Below, one piece after another: positions 40,238 through 48,712 of a stretch of 64,000 nucleotides of DNA; positions within the stretch are counted from its first letter, which is position 1, and each line of letters opens with the position of its first letter. Under the pieces are notes generated by a model. That model was not told the origin of the DNA, did no database searches, and was given only the letters and a program-made list of their open reading frames with translations. Source of the stretch: Nonomuraea wenchangensis (GTDB lineage: Bacteria > Actinomycetota > Actinomycetes > Streptosporangiales > Streptosporangiaceae); contig NZ_FOHX01000023.1 of the NCBI RefSeq assembly GCF_900111685.1, forward strand, positions 1-64,000. Direction: 5' to 3'. Both the position numbers and the translations under genes were made by a program.

Positions 40238-41110
40238 TCAGGCGCCCGAGACGGCGGCGGTCACGACGGCGGCGAAGCCGCGCATGCCGAGCGCGTTCGG
40301 GTGGAAGGGGGTCGCGGCCGAGGCCGGCACGTACGGCTCGATCCAGCGGGTCCCCGGCGGCGTGCACGGGTCGTGGCCGACGCTCGGGGTCTGCAGGTCG
40401 ATGAAGCCGACGCCGGCCGCGGCGGCCTGCTCGGCGAGCATGCGGTTGAAGTACTGCAAGGTGGCGCGGATGTAGTTGGCGTCGGCCTTGATGATCGGGA
40501 CACGCGGGTAGCAGCCGCCCGGCGGCGCGTACGTCGCGTAGCCCACGACGAAGATCCGGGCCTGCGGGGCGCGGGCGCGGATGTCGCCGGCGAGCTGGGT
40601 CAGCCGGGGCCGCAGCGCGTCGGTCTTGACCCGCCAGCTGTCCTGGCCGTCCACGATGTAGTCGTCGTTGCAGGCGTCCCCGACGGGCGGCGGCAGCAGG
40701 TTGAGGCAGTCCTCGATGAAGCCGGTCAGGCCGACGTCGTTGGCGCCGATCTGCACGGTGACCAGCGTGGTGTCCGCGGTGACGGCGTTGAGCTGCGGCG
40801 CCACCGAGCCGAGGTCGGTGCTCTGCGACTGGTACATGTGCGTGGTCTTGGCGCCGGAGCAGGTGACGTCGCGCAGCGTGCGGGCGCCGATGGCCTGGGC
40901 GGTCAGGTGCGCGTAGTTGCGGGTGGAGCGCCAGCAGCCCAGCTCGGGCAGCACCTGGTCGGGGATGAGCGGGCCCGCCGCGGCCGAGTCGCCGAGCGCC
41001 ACGTACACGTCGTTCTGCGCGGCGGCGTTCTGCGCGGCGGCTTGGGCGGGTGGGGAGACGGCTAAGAGCAGGGCGACGGCGGCGAGCATGGCGAGGACAC
41101 GTCGGGGCAT
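40238..41110 (-). CDS. secreted SGNH/GDSL hydrolase
   Basis: A 290-residue exported lipase/esterase. Signal peptide: RRVLAMLAAVALLLAVSPPA, cleaved near AQA-AAQ. SGNH blocks are VALGDSAAAG (Ser of block I), TCSGAKT, VQIGANDVG (Asn of block III) and TPFHPNALG (His of block V). Cysteine pairs (GCWRST/VTCSGA, DCLNL/DACNDD, GCYPR/DPCTPP) match the three disulfides of the Streptomyces coelicolor lipase SCO1725 class. It therefore probably hydrolyses lipid or polysaccharide esters outside the cell. SD GAGGAG lies seven bases upstream of ATG 41110. Confidence 0.93.
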   Translation of the reverse strand: MPRRVLAMLAAVALLLAVSPPAQAAAQNAAAQNDVYVALGDSAAAGPLIPDQVLPELGCWRSTRNYAHLTAQAIGARTLRDVTCSGAKTTHMYQSQSTDLGSVAPQLNAVTADTTLVTVQIGANDVGLTGFIEDCLNLLPPPVGDACNDDYIVDGQDSWRVKTDALRPRLTQLAGDIRARAPQARIFVVGYATYAPPGGCYPRVPIIKADANYIRATLQYFNRMLAEQAAAAGVGFIDLQTPSVGHDPCTPPGTRWIEPYVPASAATPFHPNALGMRGFAAVVTAAVSGA

Positions 41111-41400
41111 GGGTGAACTCCTCGGGCGAGGGGGGTGAGTGGGGGGTGCCGAGTTTCCGATCGATCGATGATGATGACCCGCGGCTCAACGATGATCCCC
41201 GAACGTCATTCTGTGAATTGGACGGAATAGTAAAACAAAGCTGTCAAATCCGGTACATCTCACCACCCCCTATGGGCCCTTGTGCGAGGCGCCTCTCCCG
41301 CACCTCGCTCGACGCGGGGAATCACGCCAGGAATCACCCCGAATCCCAAGAAACTTGGATAAGGCCGCTTGAAGGCCGACGATGTGGGCACTTGGGCTGC
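41111..41400. other. intergenic region, A/T-rich, no gene recognised
   Basis: Region of 290 bases between the divergent SGNH hydrolase gene and the anti-sigma-type kinase gene. The middle (about 41200-41260) is A/T-rich and must hold the promoters of both genes, but I could not pick a convincing -35/-10 pair. No hairpin or RNA gene stood out. Confidence 0.4.
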
Positions 41401-41817
41401 GTGTCTTCCGTGCTCACACCGCTCCGCCCCGCCGAGGCCGTGCACACTCCGCTCGGCGAGGACCTGGCCCCGCTGCGCGAGCTGGTGCGCGCGTTCGCCG
41501 TACGGGCCGGGCTGGAGCGCTCACGCGCCGATCTGCTGGTGCTCGCGGTCAGCGAGGCGGCGGCGAACGTCCTGGAGCACGCCCGCGCCTCCGGCACCGT
41601 GAGCCTGCGCAGCGACGCCGACGGCGTCACGGTGCACGTCGCCGACGAGGCCGGCGCCCTCACCGCCGACCACCTGCGCGCCGCCCCGCGCCGGCCCGGC
41701 CACGGCGGCCTCGGGCTGCGCATCATCCAGCGCGTGTGCGACCGTGTGCGGCTCGACCATCCCGGCGGCCGTACCCGGCTGGAGCTGTTCATGGGCCACC
41801 GGCTGAACGCGGCCTGA
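41401..41817 (+). CDS. RsbW-type serine kinase / ATP-binding anti-sigma protein
   Basis: A 138-residue HATPase_c protein of the GHKL class. N-box: LAVSEAAANVLEHARASG (Glu and Asn for Mg-ATP), G1: VHVADEAG, G2: GHGGLGLRIIQRV, ending RLELFMGHRL. In the Streptomyces type these proteins bind a sigma factor or phosphorylate an anti-anti-sigma protein; no sigma gene or STAS protein adjoins it, so the partner is unknown. Start GTG 41401 gives MSSVLTPLRPAEAVHTPLGE; GTG 41410 is an alternative. No clear SD precedes either. A P450 gene follows 69 bases later. Confidence 0.85.
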   Translation: MSSVLTPLRPAEAVHTPLGEDLAPLRELVRAFAVRAGLERSRADLLVLAVSEAAANVLEHARASGTVSLRSDADGVTVHVADEAGALTADHLRAAPRRPGHGGLGLRIIQRVCDRVRLDHPGGRTRLELFMGHRLNAA

Positions 41818-41886
41818 CGCGCCGGATCTCCCCGGGCGGGCGGCGGCCGGCCGTTTCGGCCCCGCCGGAGAGGGAACCTGGGGGCG

Positions 41887-43137
41887 ATGCCGCTCGACAA
41901 CACCCCGCTCATGCTCCTTGAAGGTTACGGCTGGCTCCCCGCGCGCCGCCGCGAGGCCCCGGACGGCGTGGCCCGCACCCGCGTCCTGGGCCGCCGCGCG
42001 ACCGGCCTCTGCGGCCCGGACGCCGCCCGCTTCCTCTACGACGAGGACCACGTGCTCCGCCACGACGCCCTCCCCGGCCTCGTGCAGAGCACGCTGTTCG
42101 GCCACGGGCCGGTCCACACCCTGGACGGCGCCGACCACCGGGTCCGCAAGGCGATGTTCCTGTCGCTCATGACGACCGCGGGCATCGCCGACCTCCGCCG
42201 GCGTACCGCCGCTGCCTGGGACGAGGCCGCGGCCGGCTGGGCGGCCGGCGACGAGCCGGTCGTGCTCTTCGACGAGGCCGCCCGCGTGCTGGGCCGCGCC
42301 GTCACCGCCTGGGCCGGTGTCCAGATGTCCCCGGACGAGGCCGACGAGCTGGCCCGCGACTGCGTGGCGATGGTGGACGGCTTCGCCACGCTCGGGCCGC
42401 GCCACTGGCGCGCCCGCCGGGCCCGCGCCCGGCAGGAGGCCCGGCTGACGAGCCTGCTGGAGGACGTGCGGCGCGGCGCGATCCACGCGCCCACCGGCTC
42501 GGCGCTGGCCGCGGTCGCCAGGCACGCGGACGCCCACGGCGAGCGCCTCGACCCCCACCTGGCCGCGGTAGAACTGCTCAACGTCATCAGGCCCACGGTG
42601 GCCGTCTGCTGGTTCGTCGCGTACGCCGCCCACGCGCTGCACCGATGGCCCGAGCACCGGGCGCGGCTGCGTACGGGTGACGAGGACTTCGCCGAGGCGT
42701 TCGTGCACGAGGTGCGGCGCTTCTACCCGTTCGCGCCGTTCGTCGGCGGGCGCGCGGCGCGCGACCTGACCTGGCGCGGCCACGCGATCCCCGAAGGCAC
42801 GCTCGTGCTGCTCGACGTGTACGGCCAGAACCACGACCCGGACCTGTGGCCCGAGCCCTACTCCTTCCGCCCCGAACGTTTCCTCGGCCGCCCGATCGAC
42901 CCCTTCGAGCTGATCCCGCAGGGCGGCGGCGACCCGCGCACCGGCCACCGCTGCCCCGGCGAGGACATCACCGTCACGCTGCTGCGGGAGCTGGTGGTCC
43001 GGCTGGCGCGGCTCGATTACGACGTCCCGCCGCAGGACCTCGGCATCTCGCTGCGCCGGGTCCCCGCCCGCCCGGCGAGCGGCGTCGTGATCACCGGCGT
43101 CCGCGCGCCCGTGACGGCTCCCGTCCCCGGCGAATAG
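41887..43137 (+). CDS. CYP152-family fatty-acid peroxygenase/decarboxylase-like P450
   Basis: A 416-residue P450 of the CYP152 class (relatives: P450 BS-beta, SP-alpha, OleTJE), which use hydrogen peroxide directly and need no reductase. Hallmarks: LLNVIRPTVAVCWF replaces the I-helix acid-alcohol pair by Arg235-Pro236, which holds the fatty-acid carboxylate; the heme loop is PQGGGDPRTGHRCPGED with axial Cys356; ExxR is in FVHEVRRFYPF. At the residue that is Gln in BS-beta and His85 in OleTJE, the sequence reads TLFGHGPVHTLDG, i.e. His77, with Phe71 at the OleTJE Phe79 position. So it carries the trio (Phe, His, Arg) linked to terminal-alkene-forming decarboxylation. Whether it decarboxylates or hydroxylates cannot be settled from sequence. 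SD GGGGG precedes ATG 41887. Confidence 0.93.
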   Translation: MPLDNTPLMLLEGYGWLPARRREAPDGVARTRVLGRRATGLCGPDAARFLYDEDHVLRHDALPGLVQSTLFGHGPVHTLDGADHRVRKAMFLSLMTTAGIADLRRRTAAAWDEAAAGWAAGDEPVVLFDEAARVLGRAVTAWAGVQMSPDEADELARDCVAMVDGFATLGPRHWRARRARARQEARLTSLLEDVRRGAIHAPTGSALAAVARHADAHGERLDPHLAAVELLNVIRPTVAVCWFVAYAAHALHRWPEHRARLRTGDEDFAEAFVHEVRRFYPFAPFVGGRAARDLTWRGHAIPEGTLVLLDVYGQNHDPDLWPEPYSFRPERFLGRPIDPFELIPQGGGDPRTGHRCPGEDITVTLLRELVVRLARLDYDVPPQDLGISLRRVPARPASGVVITGVRAPVTAPVPGE

Positions 43138-43165
43138 CCGCCGCCCTCGGCGCCCGCCGGGCCTC

Positions 43166-45004
43166 CTACGGCCAGCCGTAGACCTTCTTGATCGCGGCGG
43201 CGATCTCGGTCACCAGGCCGGCGTCGCTGCCGTTGGCGAGCACGGCGAACCCGGCGCCGAGCTTCGGGTAGCCCTGGAACAGCGAGCGGAAGCCGTAGTT
43301 GGAGCCGTCGTGGCTGTAGGAGAAGCCGTCGGTCCCCGCGCCGGCGAGGAACAGCCCGCGTCCCATGCCCGGCTGCGGGCCCTCCGACAGCAGCGTACGC
43401 ACCGACGCCCTGCTGAGCGGGCCGGCGATGTCGGCGGAGGCGGTGTACGCCCGGTTGAGCCAGGACACCAGCCGGCACAGGTCGAGCACGTTCGTGTAGA
43501 GGCCGGCGGCGGCCGACTCCGGGTAGCGGTTGCGCTTGCCGGGGATCACGGCGCCGGTCGCGGTGTGGCCGGCGGCCAGCTCGAAGGCGGGCGCGAGCGC
43601 GTACGAGCTGGTCGTCATGCCGAGCGGCGCGAACACCTCCGTCCGCATGTAGTCCGCCAGCGTCCCGCCGGTCCGCTGCTCCAGCATGCGCTGCAGCAGC
43701 ACGAAGCCCGCGCCGGAGTAGTGGTACTCGGCGCCGGGCGCGGTCGTCAGCTCGATCTTCGGCGAGTTGCCCTCGCCGTTCATGACCTGCAGCAGCGTCG
43801 GCACGGCGGCGTCGGGCCCGTAGCCGGCGAAGCCGCCGCCGCCTGAGGCGAACCCGGAGCAGGCGCCGGCCGGCGAGGTCGAGCCGCGGCCGACGACGCC
43901 GGCCCGGTGGGCGAGCAGCCGGTCGATGGTCGGGGCCGCGGTGGAGGTCACGCAGTCGCGCTGCGGCAGCGTCCAGCCGAGGTGCGGCCGGACGTCGGCG
44001 CTCAGGGCCGGGCCGCCGGTCTGCGCCAGGCGCAGCACGCCGAGCGCCGTCACCGCCTTGCTGATCGAGGCGGCCTGGAACGCGCTCTCCGGATGGGCCG
44101 CCGCCGCGCCGCCCGCCTCCAGCCGACCGTAGCCGGTGGACCAGGCGATCTTGTTGCCGACGACCACGGCGACCGTGACGCCCGGCGTGTGGTAGGCGTT
44201 CATGCGCTGCCAGAGCGTCGCGCCGCCGACCGCGTTCTCGACCTTGCGCACCTTGTCGGCGGGCAGCGCGGGCACCTTGCCGCGGGTGCTCAACACCCAG
44301 CCGCCGCCCGGCGCGAACGCCACGGTGTGCACCTGCCAGCCGCCGCCCGCCAGCGTTCCCATCTTCGTGAAGCAGGCGTCGGGGATGTTGCGCGCGAAGT
44401 ACTCGTCCTGCGCCACCACCACCCAGCCGCCCGCCTTGGGGAAGGCCACCCGGGTCAGCTTGCGGCCGCCCTGGGTGAGGTTGCGCATCATCTGGTAGCA
44501 CTCGTCGTCCACGCCCTTGGCGTAGAAGGCGTTCGCGGCGGTCACCACCCACCGGTCGCCGCCCGCCGGCGGGAACGCCACGTCCACGACCTGCTGCCCG
44601 GCGGCGTAATAGGACTTGATCCGGTCCAGGCAGGCCGCCGGCAGGCCGCGCGCCGACACGCCCTTGTCCGTGGTGATCACCCAGCGGTCGCCGCCCTCAG
44701 GCGGGAAGGCCAGGCAGTGGATCCGCCGGCCCGCCTTGGACAGCGCCCCCAGCTCGGTGAAGCAGGCGTCGGGGATGCCGCGGGCGAAGTAGCGGCCGTC
44801 CTGGGTGACGACCACCCAGCCGCCGGACGGCGTGAACGCGAACGCCGTCACCCCGTACGGCGCCAGCTCGCCCAGCTTCGCGTGCGCCTCGGCGGTGACG
44901 CCCGCGTCGTGGAAGGGGTAGGTCGCCGCCAGCGCCGGCGCGGCGGACCCGGCGGCGGCCAGGCCCGCGGCGCCGGCCAGGGCGAGAAAACGTCTGCGTT
45001 CCAT
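43166..45004 (-). CDS. Tat-exported serine hydrolase (class-C beta-lactamase fold) with N-terminal repeats
   Basis: A 612-residue protein. The N-terminus MERRRFLALAGAAGLAAAGS is a twin-arginine signal (RRRFLA). Residues 35-255 contain about five degenerate repeats of about 45 residues built around GWVVVTQDG-type strands, (F/S)ARG(I/L)P(D/A)AC motifs and FP/FA-xGG turns, with a Cys in most units (PDACF, PAACL, DDECY, PDACF). This looks like a beta-propeller-type region. The C-terminal hydrolase domain has AASISKAV (Ser-x-x-Lys), YHYSGAGF (Tyr-x-Ser/Asn) and SHDGSNYGF (HxG), the class-C/DD-peptidase catalytic set. Start ATG 45004 has GAGGAG eight bases before it. Likely an extracellular peptidase or esterase; substrate unknown. 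Confidence 0.88.
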   Translation of the reverse strand: MERRRFLALAGAAGLAAAGSAAPALAATYPFHDAGVTAEAHAKLGELAPYGVTAFAFTPSGGWVVVTQDGRYFARGIPDACFTELGALSKAGRRIHCLAFPPEGGDRWVITTDKGVSARGLPAACLDRIKSYYAAGQQVVDVAFPPAGGDRWVVTAANAFYAKGVDDECYQMMRNLTQGGRKLTRVAFPKAGGWVVVAQDEYFARNIPDACFTKMGTLAGGGWQVHTVAFAPGGGWVLSTRGKVPALPADKVRKVENAVGGATLWQRMNAYHTPGVTVAVVVGNKIAWSTGYGRLEAGGAAAAHPESAFQAASISKAVTALGVLRLAQTGGPALSADVRPHLGWTLPQRDCVTSTAAPTIDRLLAHRAGVVGRGSTSPAGACSGFASGGGGFAGYGPDAAVPTLLQVMNGEGNSPKIELTTAPGAEYHYSGAGFVLLQRMLEQRTGGTLADYMRTEVFAPLGMTTSSYALAPAFELAAGHTATGAVIPGKRNRYPESAAAGLYTNVLDLCRLVSWLNRAYTASADIAGPLSRASVRTLLSEGPQPGMGRGLFLAGAGTDGFSYSHDGSNYGFRSLFQGYPKLGAGFAVLANGSDAGLVTEIAAAIKKVYGWP

Positions 45005-45103
45005 GCGGTTCACTCCTCACGTCGAGCCCCCGGGGCGAGGCGCGCGGACGATCTTACGACCGCGCGGCACAGACGAGGGAATCGTTGTCAGAAGGGGCGC
45101 CGC

Positions 45104-45607
45104 TCAGTCCAGGTGTCCGGCGATCTCCGCGATCTCCTCGGTCTGCGCCTTGACGATGCGGTCGGCCAGCTCGCGCGTCGGCCCGTGCACGCCGCCCGTC
45201 CGGACCTCCTCGGCCATGTGGATGCCGTGTTCGAGATGCTTGGACACCAGCGTCAGCCAGCCCCGGTCGAAGCCCGGCCCGGCCTTCAGCTCGGCGCCCG
45301 CCGCCGAGGTCTCCTCCTTCGGCACCGGCTGGTCCCAGGACGTGAGCCAGTCCGACATCGCCTTGATGTCGGCCTGCTCCTTGGGGATGAGCTTGGTGCC
45401 GAGGTCGCGTACGTACGCGCCGGAGCCGCGCTCGACGGCCAGCCCGGCGAGGTGGATCGTCTCGCGGTGATGGGTGATCATCTGCTGGTTGAACCGCACG
45501 TCGGCCTGCGAGTAGCCCGGATCGGCGCCGGCCGCGGCGCACCCGGCGGCCAGCGGGGTCGTCAGCAGGGTCGTCAGCAGGGCGGCCGTGGTCATCCTGA
45601 AGCGCAT
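45104..45607 (-). CDS. DUF305 lipoprotein
   Basis: A 167-residue lipoprotein. The signal peptide ends in the lipobox LAAGC (Cys about 23), so the mature protein is anchored outside the membrane. The body is a four-helix DUF305 domain (ferritin-like): DVRFNQQMITHHRETIHLAG contains the MITHH metal-binding-type motif repeated later as VSKHLEHGIHMAEEV. Such pairs of HHxxH/HxxH motifs can bind copper; some DUF305 proteins are copper-associated. No copper-export gene is next to it. ATG 45607 is used; an internal ATG four codons on is an alternative. Confidence 0.9.
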   Translation of the reverse strand: MRFRMTTAALLTTLLTTPLAAGCAAAGADPGYSQADVRFNQQMITHHRETIHLAGLAVERGSGAYVRDLGTKLIPKEQADIKAMSDWLTSWDQPVPKEETSAAGAELKAGPGFDRGWLTLVSKHLEHGIHMAEEVRTGGVHGPTRELADRIVKAQTEEIAEIAGHLD

Positions 45608-45639
45608 GTAGGAGGGTACGCGGGCGGCGACGCCCGGGT

Positions 45640-46491
45640 TCAGCCGAGTTTGGCGGCCAGCTCCGCGGCCAGGACCAGATCCTCGGCGATCAGCCCCGAG
45701 GAGGTGAACAACGTCGGCGCGCCGGGCGGCGGGGCGCCCTCGCCGGTGAGCACGTGGTGCAGGTCGGTGTCGCAGCCGGGCACCCCCGCGTGCTCGCCCA
45801 CCACGTAAGGCCGCCAGCTCCCGGCCTCCGGCGTCCGGCCGCCGACCACGTTGACGTGCGACCCTGGCCCCGGGATCGGGCCGGGGAACAGCGGGCCGGG
45901 CAGGCAGACGCACACGATGTCCGCCTCCGCCACGTCGTCCGGGTCGCCGGGGACGACCTTCGCGCCGTGCTCGGCGTCCAGCTCCCCGGCCAGGCGGCGG
46001 GCCCGGCGGGGGTCCGGGCCGACGACGCGCACCTCGTCGGGCTGGCGTACCGCGAGCATGGCCCGTACGTGCGCGCGGGCGTCGTCGCCGGTCCCGAGCA
46101 CCACCAGCCGCCGGGCGTCGGCCTTGGCCAGGTGCCGGGTCGCGAGCGCGCTCGCCGCCGCCGCCCGCAGCACGGCGAGCGCCCGCGCGTCGAGCAGCAG
46201 CCGCGGACGCAGCTCGGCCGCGTCGAACACGACGAGCACCGCATCCTCCCCGAGGCCGGGCTCAGGGACAGGGACGCGGGGTGCGGGGGTGGTGGCGAGG
46301 CGGGCGGCGGCCCATCGGCCGCGTTCGCCCGCCGACAGCACCAGCTCACCGCCCCCCAGCCCGGCGCGGGCGGCGGGCGCGTCGGGCCCGGGCGGGCCCG
46401 CGCGGAAGGCCGCCTCCAGCGCCATCACCGCGTGTTCCATCGGCAACATGCGCCGGATCTGCTCGTCTCCCAGGTACGGCGGCCCGGCCAC
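45640..46491 (-). CDS. ornithine cyclodeaminase/mu-crystallin family protein
   Basis: A 283-residue NAD(P)-dependent enzyme. Family features: PYLGDEQIRRMLPMEHAVMA at the N-terminus, LLDARALAVLRAAAASALAT (the conserved LLD-A-LT-RTAA block, partly changed) and the Rossmann loop VVLGTGDDARAHVRAM (GxGxxA). GSHVNVVGGRTPEAGSW and LFTSSGLIAEDL are the usual C-terminal landmarks. Members act as ornithine cyclodeaminase, ketimine reductase or amino-acid dehydrogenase; which applies here is open. GTG 46491 has GGGGGAG six bases upstream. It is divergent from hyuA across 172 bases, which suggests it uses or makes an amino acid linked to the hydantoin/oxoproline locus. Confidence 0.88.
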   Translation of the reverse strand: MAGPPYLGDEQIRRMLPMEHAVMALEAAFRAGPPGPDAPAARAGLGGGELVLSAGERGRWAAARLATTPAPRVPVPEPGLGEDAVLVVFDAAELRPRLLLDARALAVLRAAAASALATRHLAKADARRLVVLGTGDDARAHVRAMLAVRQPDEVRVVGPDPRRARRLAGELDAEHGAKVVPGDPDDVAEADIVCVCLPGPLFPGPIPGPGSHVNVVGGRTPEAGSWRPYVVGEHAGVPGCDTDLHHVLTGEGAPPPGAPTLFTSSGLIAEDLVLAAELAAKLG

Positions 46492-46663
46492 GCGCGTCTC
46501 CCCCCGTCTCGGCTCGGCTGCCGCGCCAGTCTGCCGCAGCCCCGCACCCCCCGACAGGGCCCCGGGCACGGTGAACCGCCGGGGGAGTGGTCGCCGCGCA
46601 CACCCACGACGATCGTGACAGGACTACCGTCGCGTCACCGCCTTGCTAGAGAGGAGCTCGCCC

Positions 46664-48712
46664 ATGAGCCGATACCGGGTCTCCATGGATATCGGCGGCA
46701 CGTTCACCGACGTCATCGGGTACGACGAGACGACCGGCCGCTACCATGTCGGCAAGTCGTCCACCACGCCCGACGATCTGACGAGGGGTGTGCTGACCGC
46801 GCTGGAGTCCTTGGTGGACTCCCCCCGTGACATCTCGTTCACCGTGCACGGCACCACCCAGGGACTCAACGCCTTCCTCGAACGGCGCGGGGTCAAGGTG
46901 CTGCTGCTGGCCTCCAAGGGAGCGGGCGACACGTACCACATCGCCCGTGGCCCCCGTACCCGCCTGTACGACCTGCACTTCCGCAAGCCCGAGCCGCTGG
47001 TGCCGAAGCGCGACATCGTGGAGGTCGGCGGACGTTTCGACGCCGCGGGCGAGGAGCTGGAGCCGCTGGACGAGCAGGCCGTGCGCGAGGCCGCCCGCCG
47101 CTACCGTGAGGGCGGGTTCGGCGCGATCGCGGTGGCCTACCTTTTCAGCTACCTGGACCCGGCGCACGAGCTGCGTACGAGGGAGATCCTGCTGGAGGAG
47201 CTGGGCGGCGAGGTGACGGTGTCGCTGTCGCACGAGGCCGCCAAGGAGTGGCGCGAGTACGAGCGCACCTCCTCCGCCGTGGTCGAGGCGTACACCGGCC
47301 CGGTCGTGCGCCGCTACCTGGAGCGTCTTGAGACCAACCTCAAGGAGCGCGGGCTCACCGTGCCGATGCACGTCATGCAGTCCTCCGGCGGCATCCTGAC
47401 CGCGGAGTCGGCCCGCCGCCGCCCGCTGCAGACGCTGCTGTCCGGCCCCGTCGGCGGCGCCATGGGCGGCGTCGAGCTGGCCCGCGCCATCGACCGGCCC
47501 AACCTCATCGGCGTGGACATGGGCGGCACCTCGTTCGACGTCTCGCTGGTCATCGACGGCCAGCCGGACATCTCGCCCGAGGCCAACATCGAGGGCCTGC
47601 CGATGCTCATGAGCGTCGTCAACATCCACACCATCGGCGCCGGCGGCGGCTCGGTGGCCTGGCTGGAGGCGGGCGGCCTGCGCGTCGGCCCGCGCTCGGC
47701 CGGCGCGACCCCCGGCCCGGCCTGTTACGGCCGCGGCGGCACCGAGCCGACCGTGACCGACGCCAACCTCGTGCTCGGCCGCATCGACCCCGACTGGTTC
47801 GCGGGCGGCACGCTGGACCTCGACACCGAGGCGGCCCGCCGCGCGCTCGACACCGTCGGCCAGGGACTCGGCCTGGACACCCTCGCCATCGCCGAGGGCG
47901 TCTGCGACGTCGCCAACGCCAAGATGGCCCAGGCCATCAGGACGATCACCGTCTCGCGGGGCATCGAGCCGCGCGAGTTCACGCTCGTCGCCTTCGGCGG
48001 CGCCGGGCCCATGCACGCCGTCTTCCTCGCCCGCGAGCTGGGCATCAAGGAGGTCGTCGTGCCGCGCTTCCCCGGCGCGTTCTCCGCCTGGGGCATGCTG
48101 CAGACCGACATCCGCAAGGACTTCTCCGACACCTACTTCCACCTCGACGCCGACCTCGACGGCGCCGACATGGCGGCCAAGCTGCGCGGCATGGCAGAGG
48201 AGGGCCTCGCCTCGCTGGCCGGCGAGGGCGTCCCGGAGGAGAACCGCCGCGTCGAGCACGCCGTGGACATCCGGTACGCGGCCCAGGAGTACACGCTCAC
48301 CGTGCCGCTGTCCGACGCCGACGAGCCGGCCGCCGAGGGCTTCGTCGAGGTCATCGCCAAGCGCTTCGCCCAGCAGCACGAGACCCGCTACGGCCACGCC
48401 AACCTGGGCGCGCCCATCGAGTTCGTGACGCTGCGCACCACCGCCTTCGGCGACCTCGGCCGCGGCGCCGCCGAGCAGGTCGGGCAGGCGCAGGGGCCGG
48501 ACTTCGCGCACGAGACGCGCGAGGTCGTCTTCGACGGGCAGGCCCGCCCGACCATCCTGGTGCGCCGCGAGGCGCTGTCCGCCGGACACGCGTTCGAGGG
48601 CCCGGCGATCATCGTGGAGAGCACCGCCACCACGGTCGTCCCGCCCGGCTTCTCCGTGTCGGTCGACCCCATCGGCTCGCTGGTCGTTCGCAACACCGAG
48701 GAGGAGCAGTGA
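46664..48712 (+). CDS. hyuA: hydantoinase A/5-oxoprolinase family protein
   Basis: A 682-residue ATP-dependent amide-ring-opening subunit. Residues 4-180 form the Hydant_A_N domain with VSMDIGGTFTDVIGYDE, SSTTPDDL and TVHGTTQGLNAFLERRG; the catalytic Hydantoinase_A domain runs to about 500 (VDMGGTSFDVSLVIDG, NIHTIGAGGGSVAW, TPGPACYGRGG, ISRGI-like TVSRGIEPREFTLVAFGGAG). The C-terminal domain ends with AFEGPAIIVEST. Together with HyuB it hydrolyses a five-membered lactam such as hydantoin, 5-oxoproline or a related ring in the cytosol. GAGGAG precedes ATG 46664. It overlaps hyuB by 4 bp (GTGA). Substrate is open; the linked importer suggests an exogenous one. Confidence 0.92.
   Translation: MSRYRVSMDIGGTFTDVIGYDETTGRYHVGKSSTTPDDLTRGVLTALESLVDSPRDISFTVHGTTQGLNAFLERRGVKVLLLASKGAGDTYHIARGPRTRLYDLHFRKPEPLVPKRDIVEVGGRFDAAGEELEPLDEQAVREAARRYREGGFGAIAVAYLFSYLDPAHELRTREILLEELGGEVTVSLSHEAAKEWREYERTSSAVVEAYTGPVVRRYLERLETNLKERGLTVPMHVMQSSGGILTAESARRRPLQTLLSGPVGGAMGGVELARAIDRPNLIGVDMGGTSFDVSLVIDGQPDISPEANIEGLPMLMSVVNIHTIGAGGGSVAWLEAGGLRVGPRSAGATPGPACYGRGGTEPTVTDANLVLGRIDPDWFAGGTLDLDTEAARRALDTVGQGLGLDTLAIAEGVCDVANAKMAQAIRTITVSRGIEPREFTLVAFGGAGPMHAVFLARELGIKEVVVPRFPGAFSAWGMLQTDIRKDFSDTYFHLDADLDGADMAAKLRGMAEEGLASLAGEGVPEENRRVEHAVDIRYAAQEYTLTVPLSDADEPAAEGFVEVIAKRFAQQHETRYGHANLGAPIEFVTLRTTAFGDLGRGAAEQVGQAQGPDFAHETREVVFDGQARPTILVRREALSAGHAFEGPAIIVESTATTVVPPGFSVSVDPIGSLVVRNTEEEQ

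Noticed and set aside
41887..43137. Certain assignment as an alkene-forming OleT
   Set aside because: The His at the OleT position is suggestive but does not by itself determine decarboxylation.
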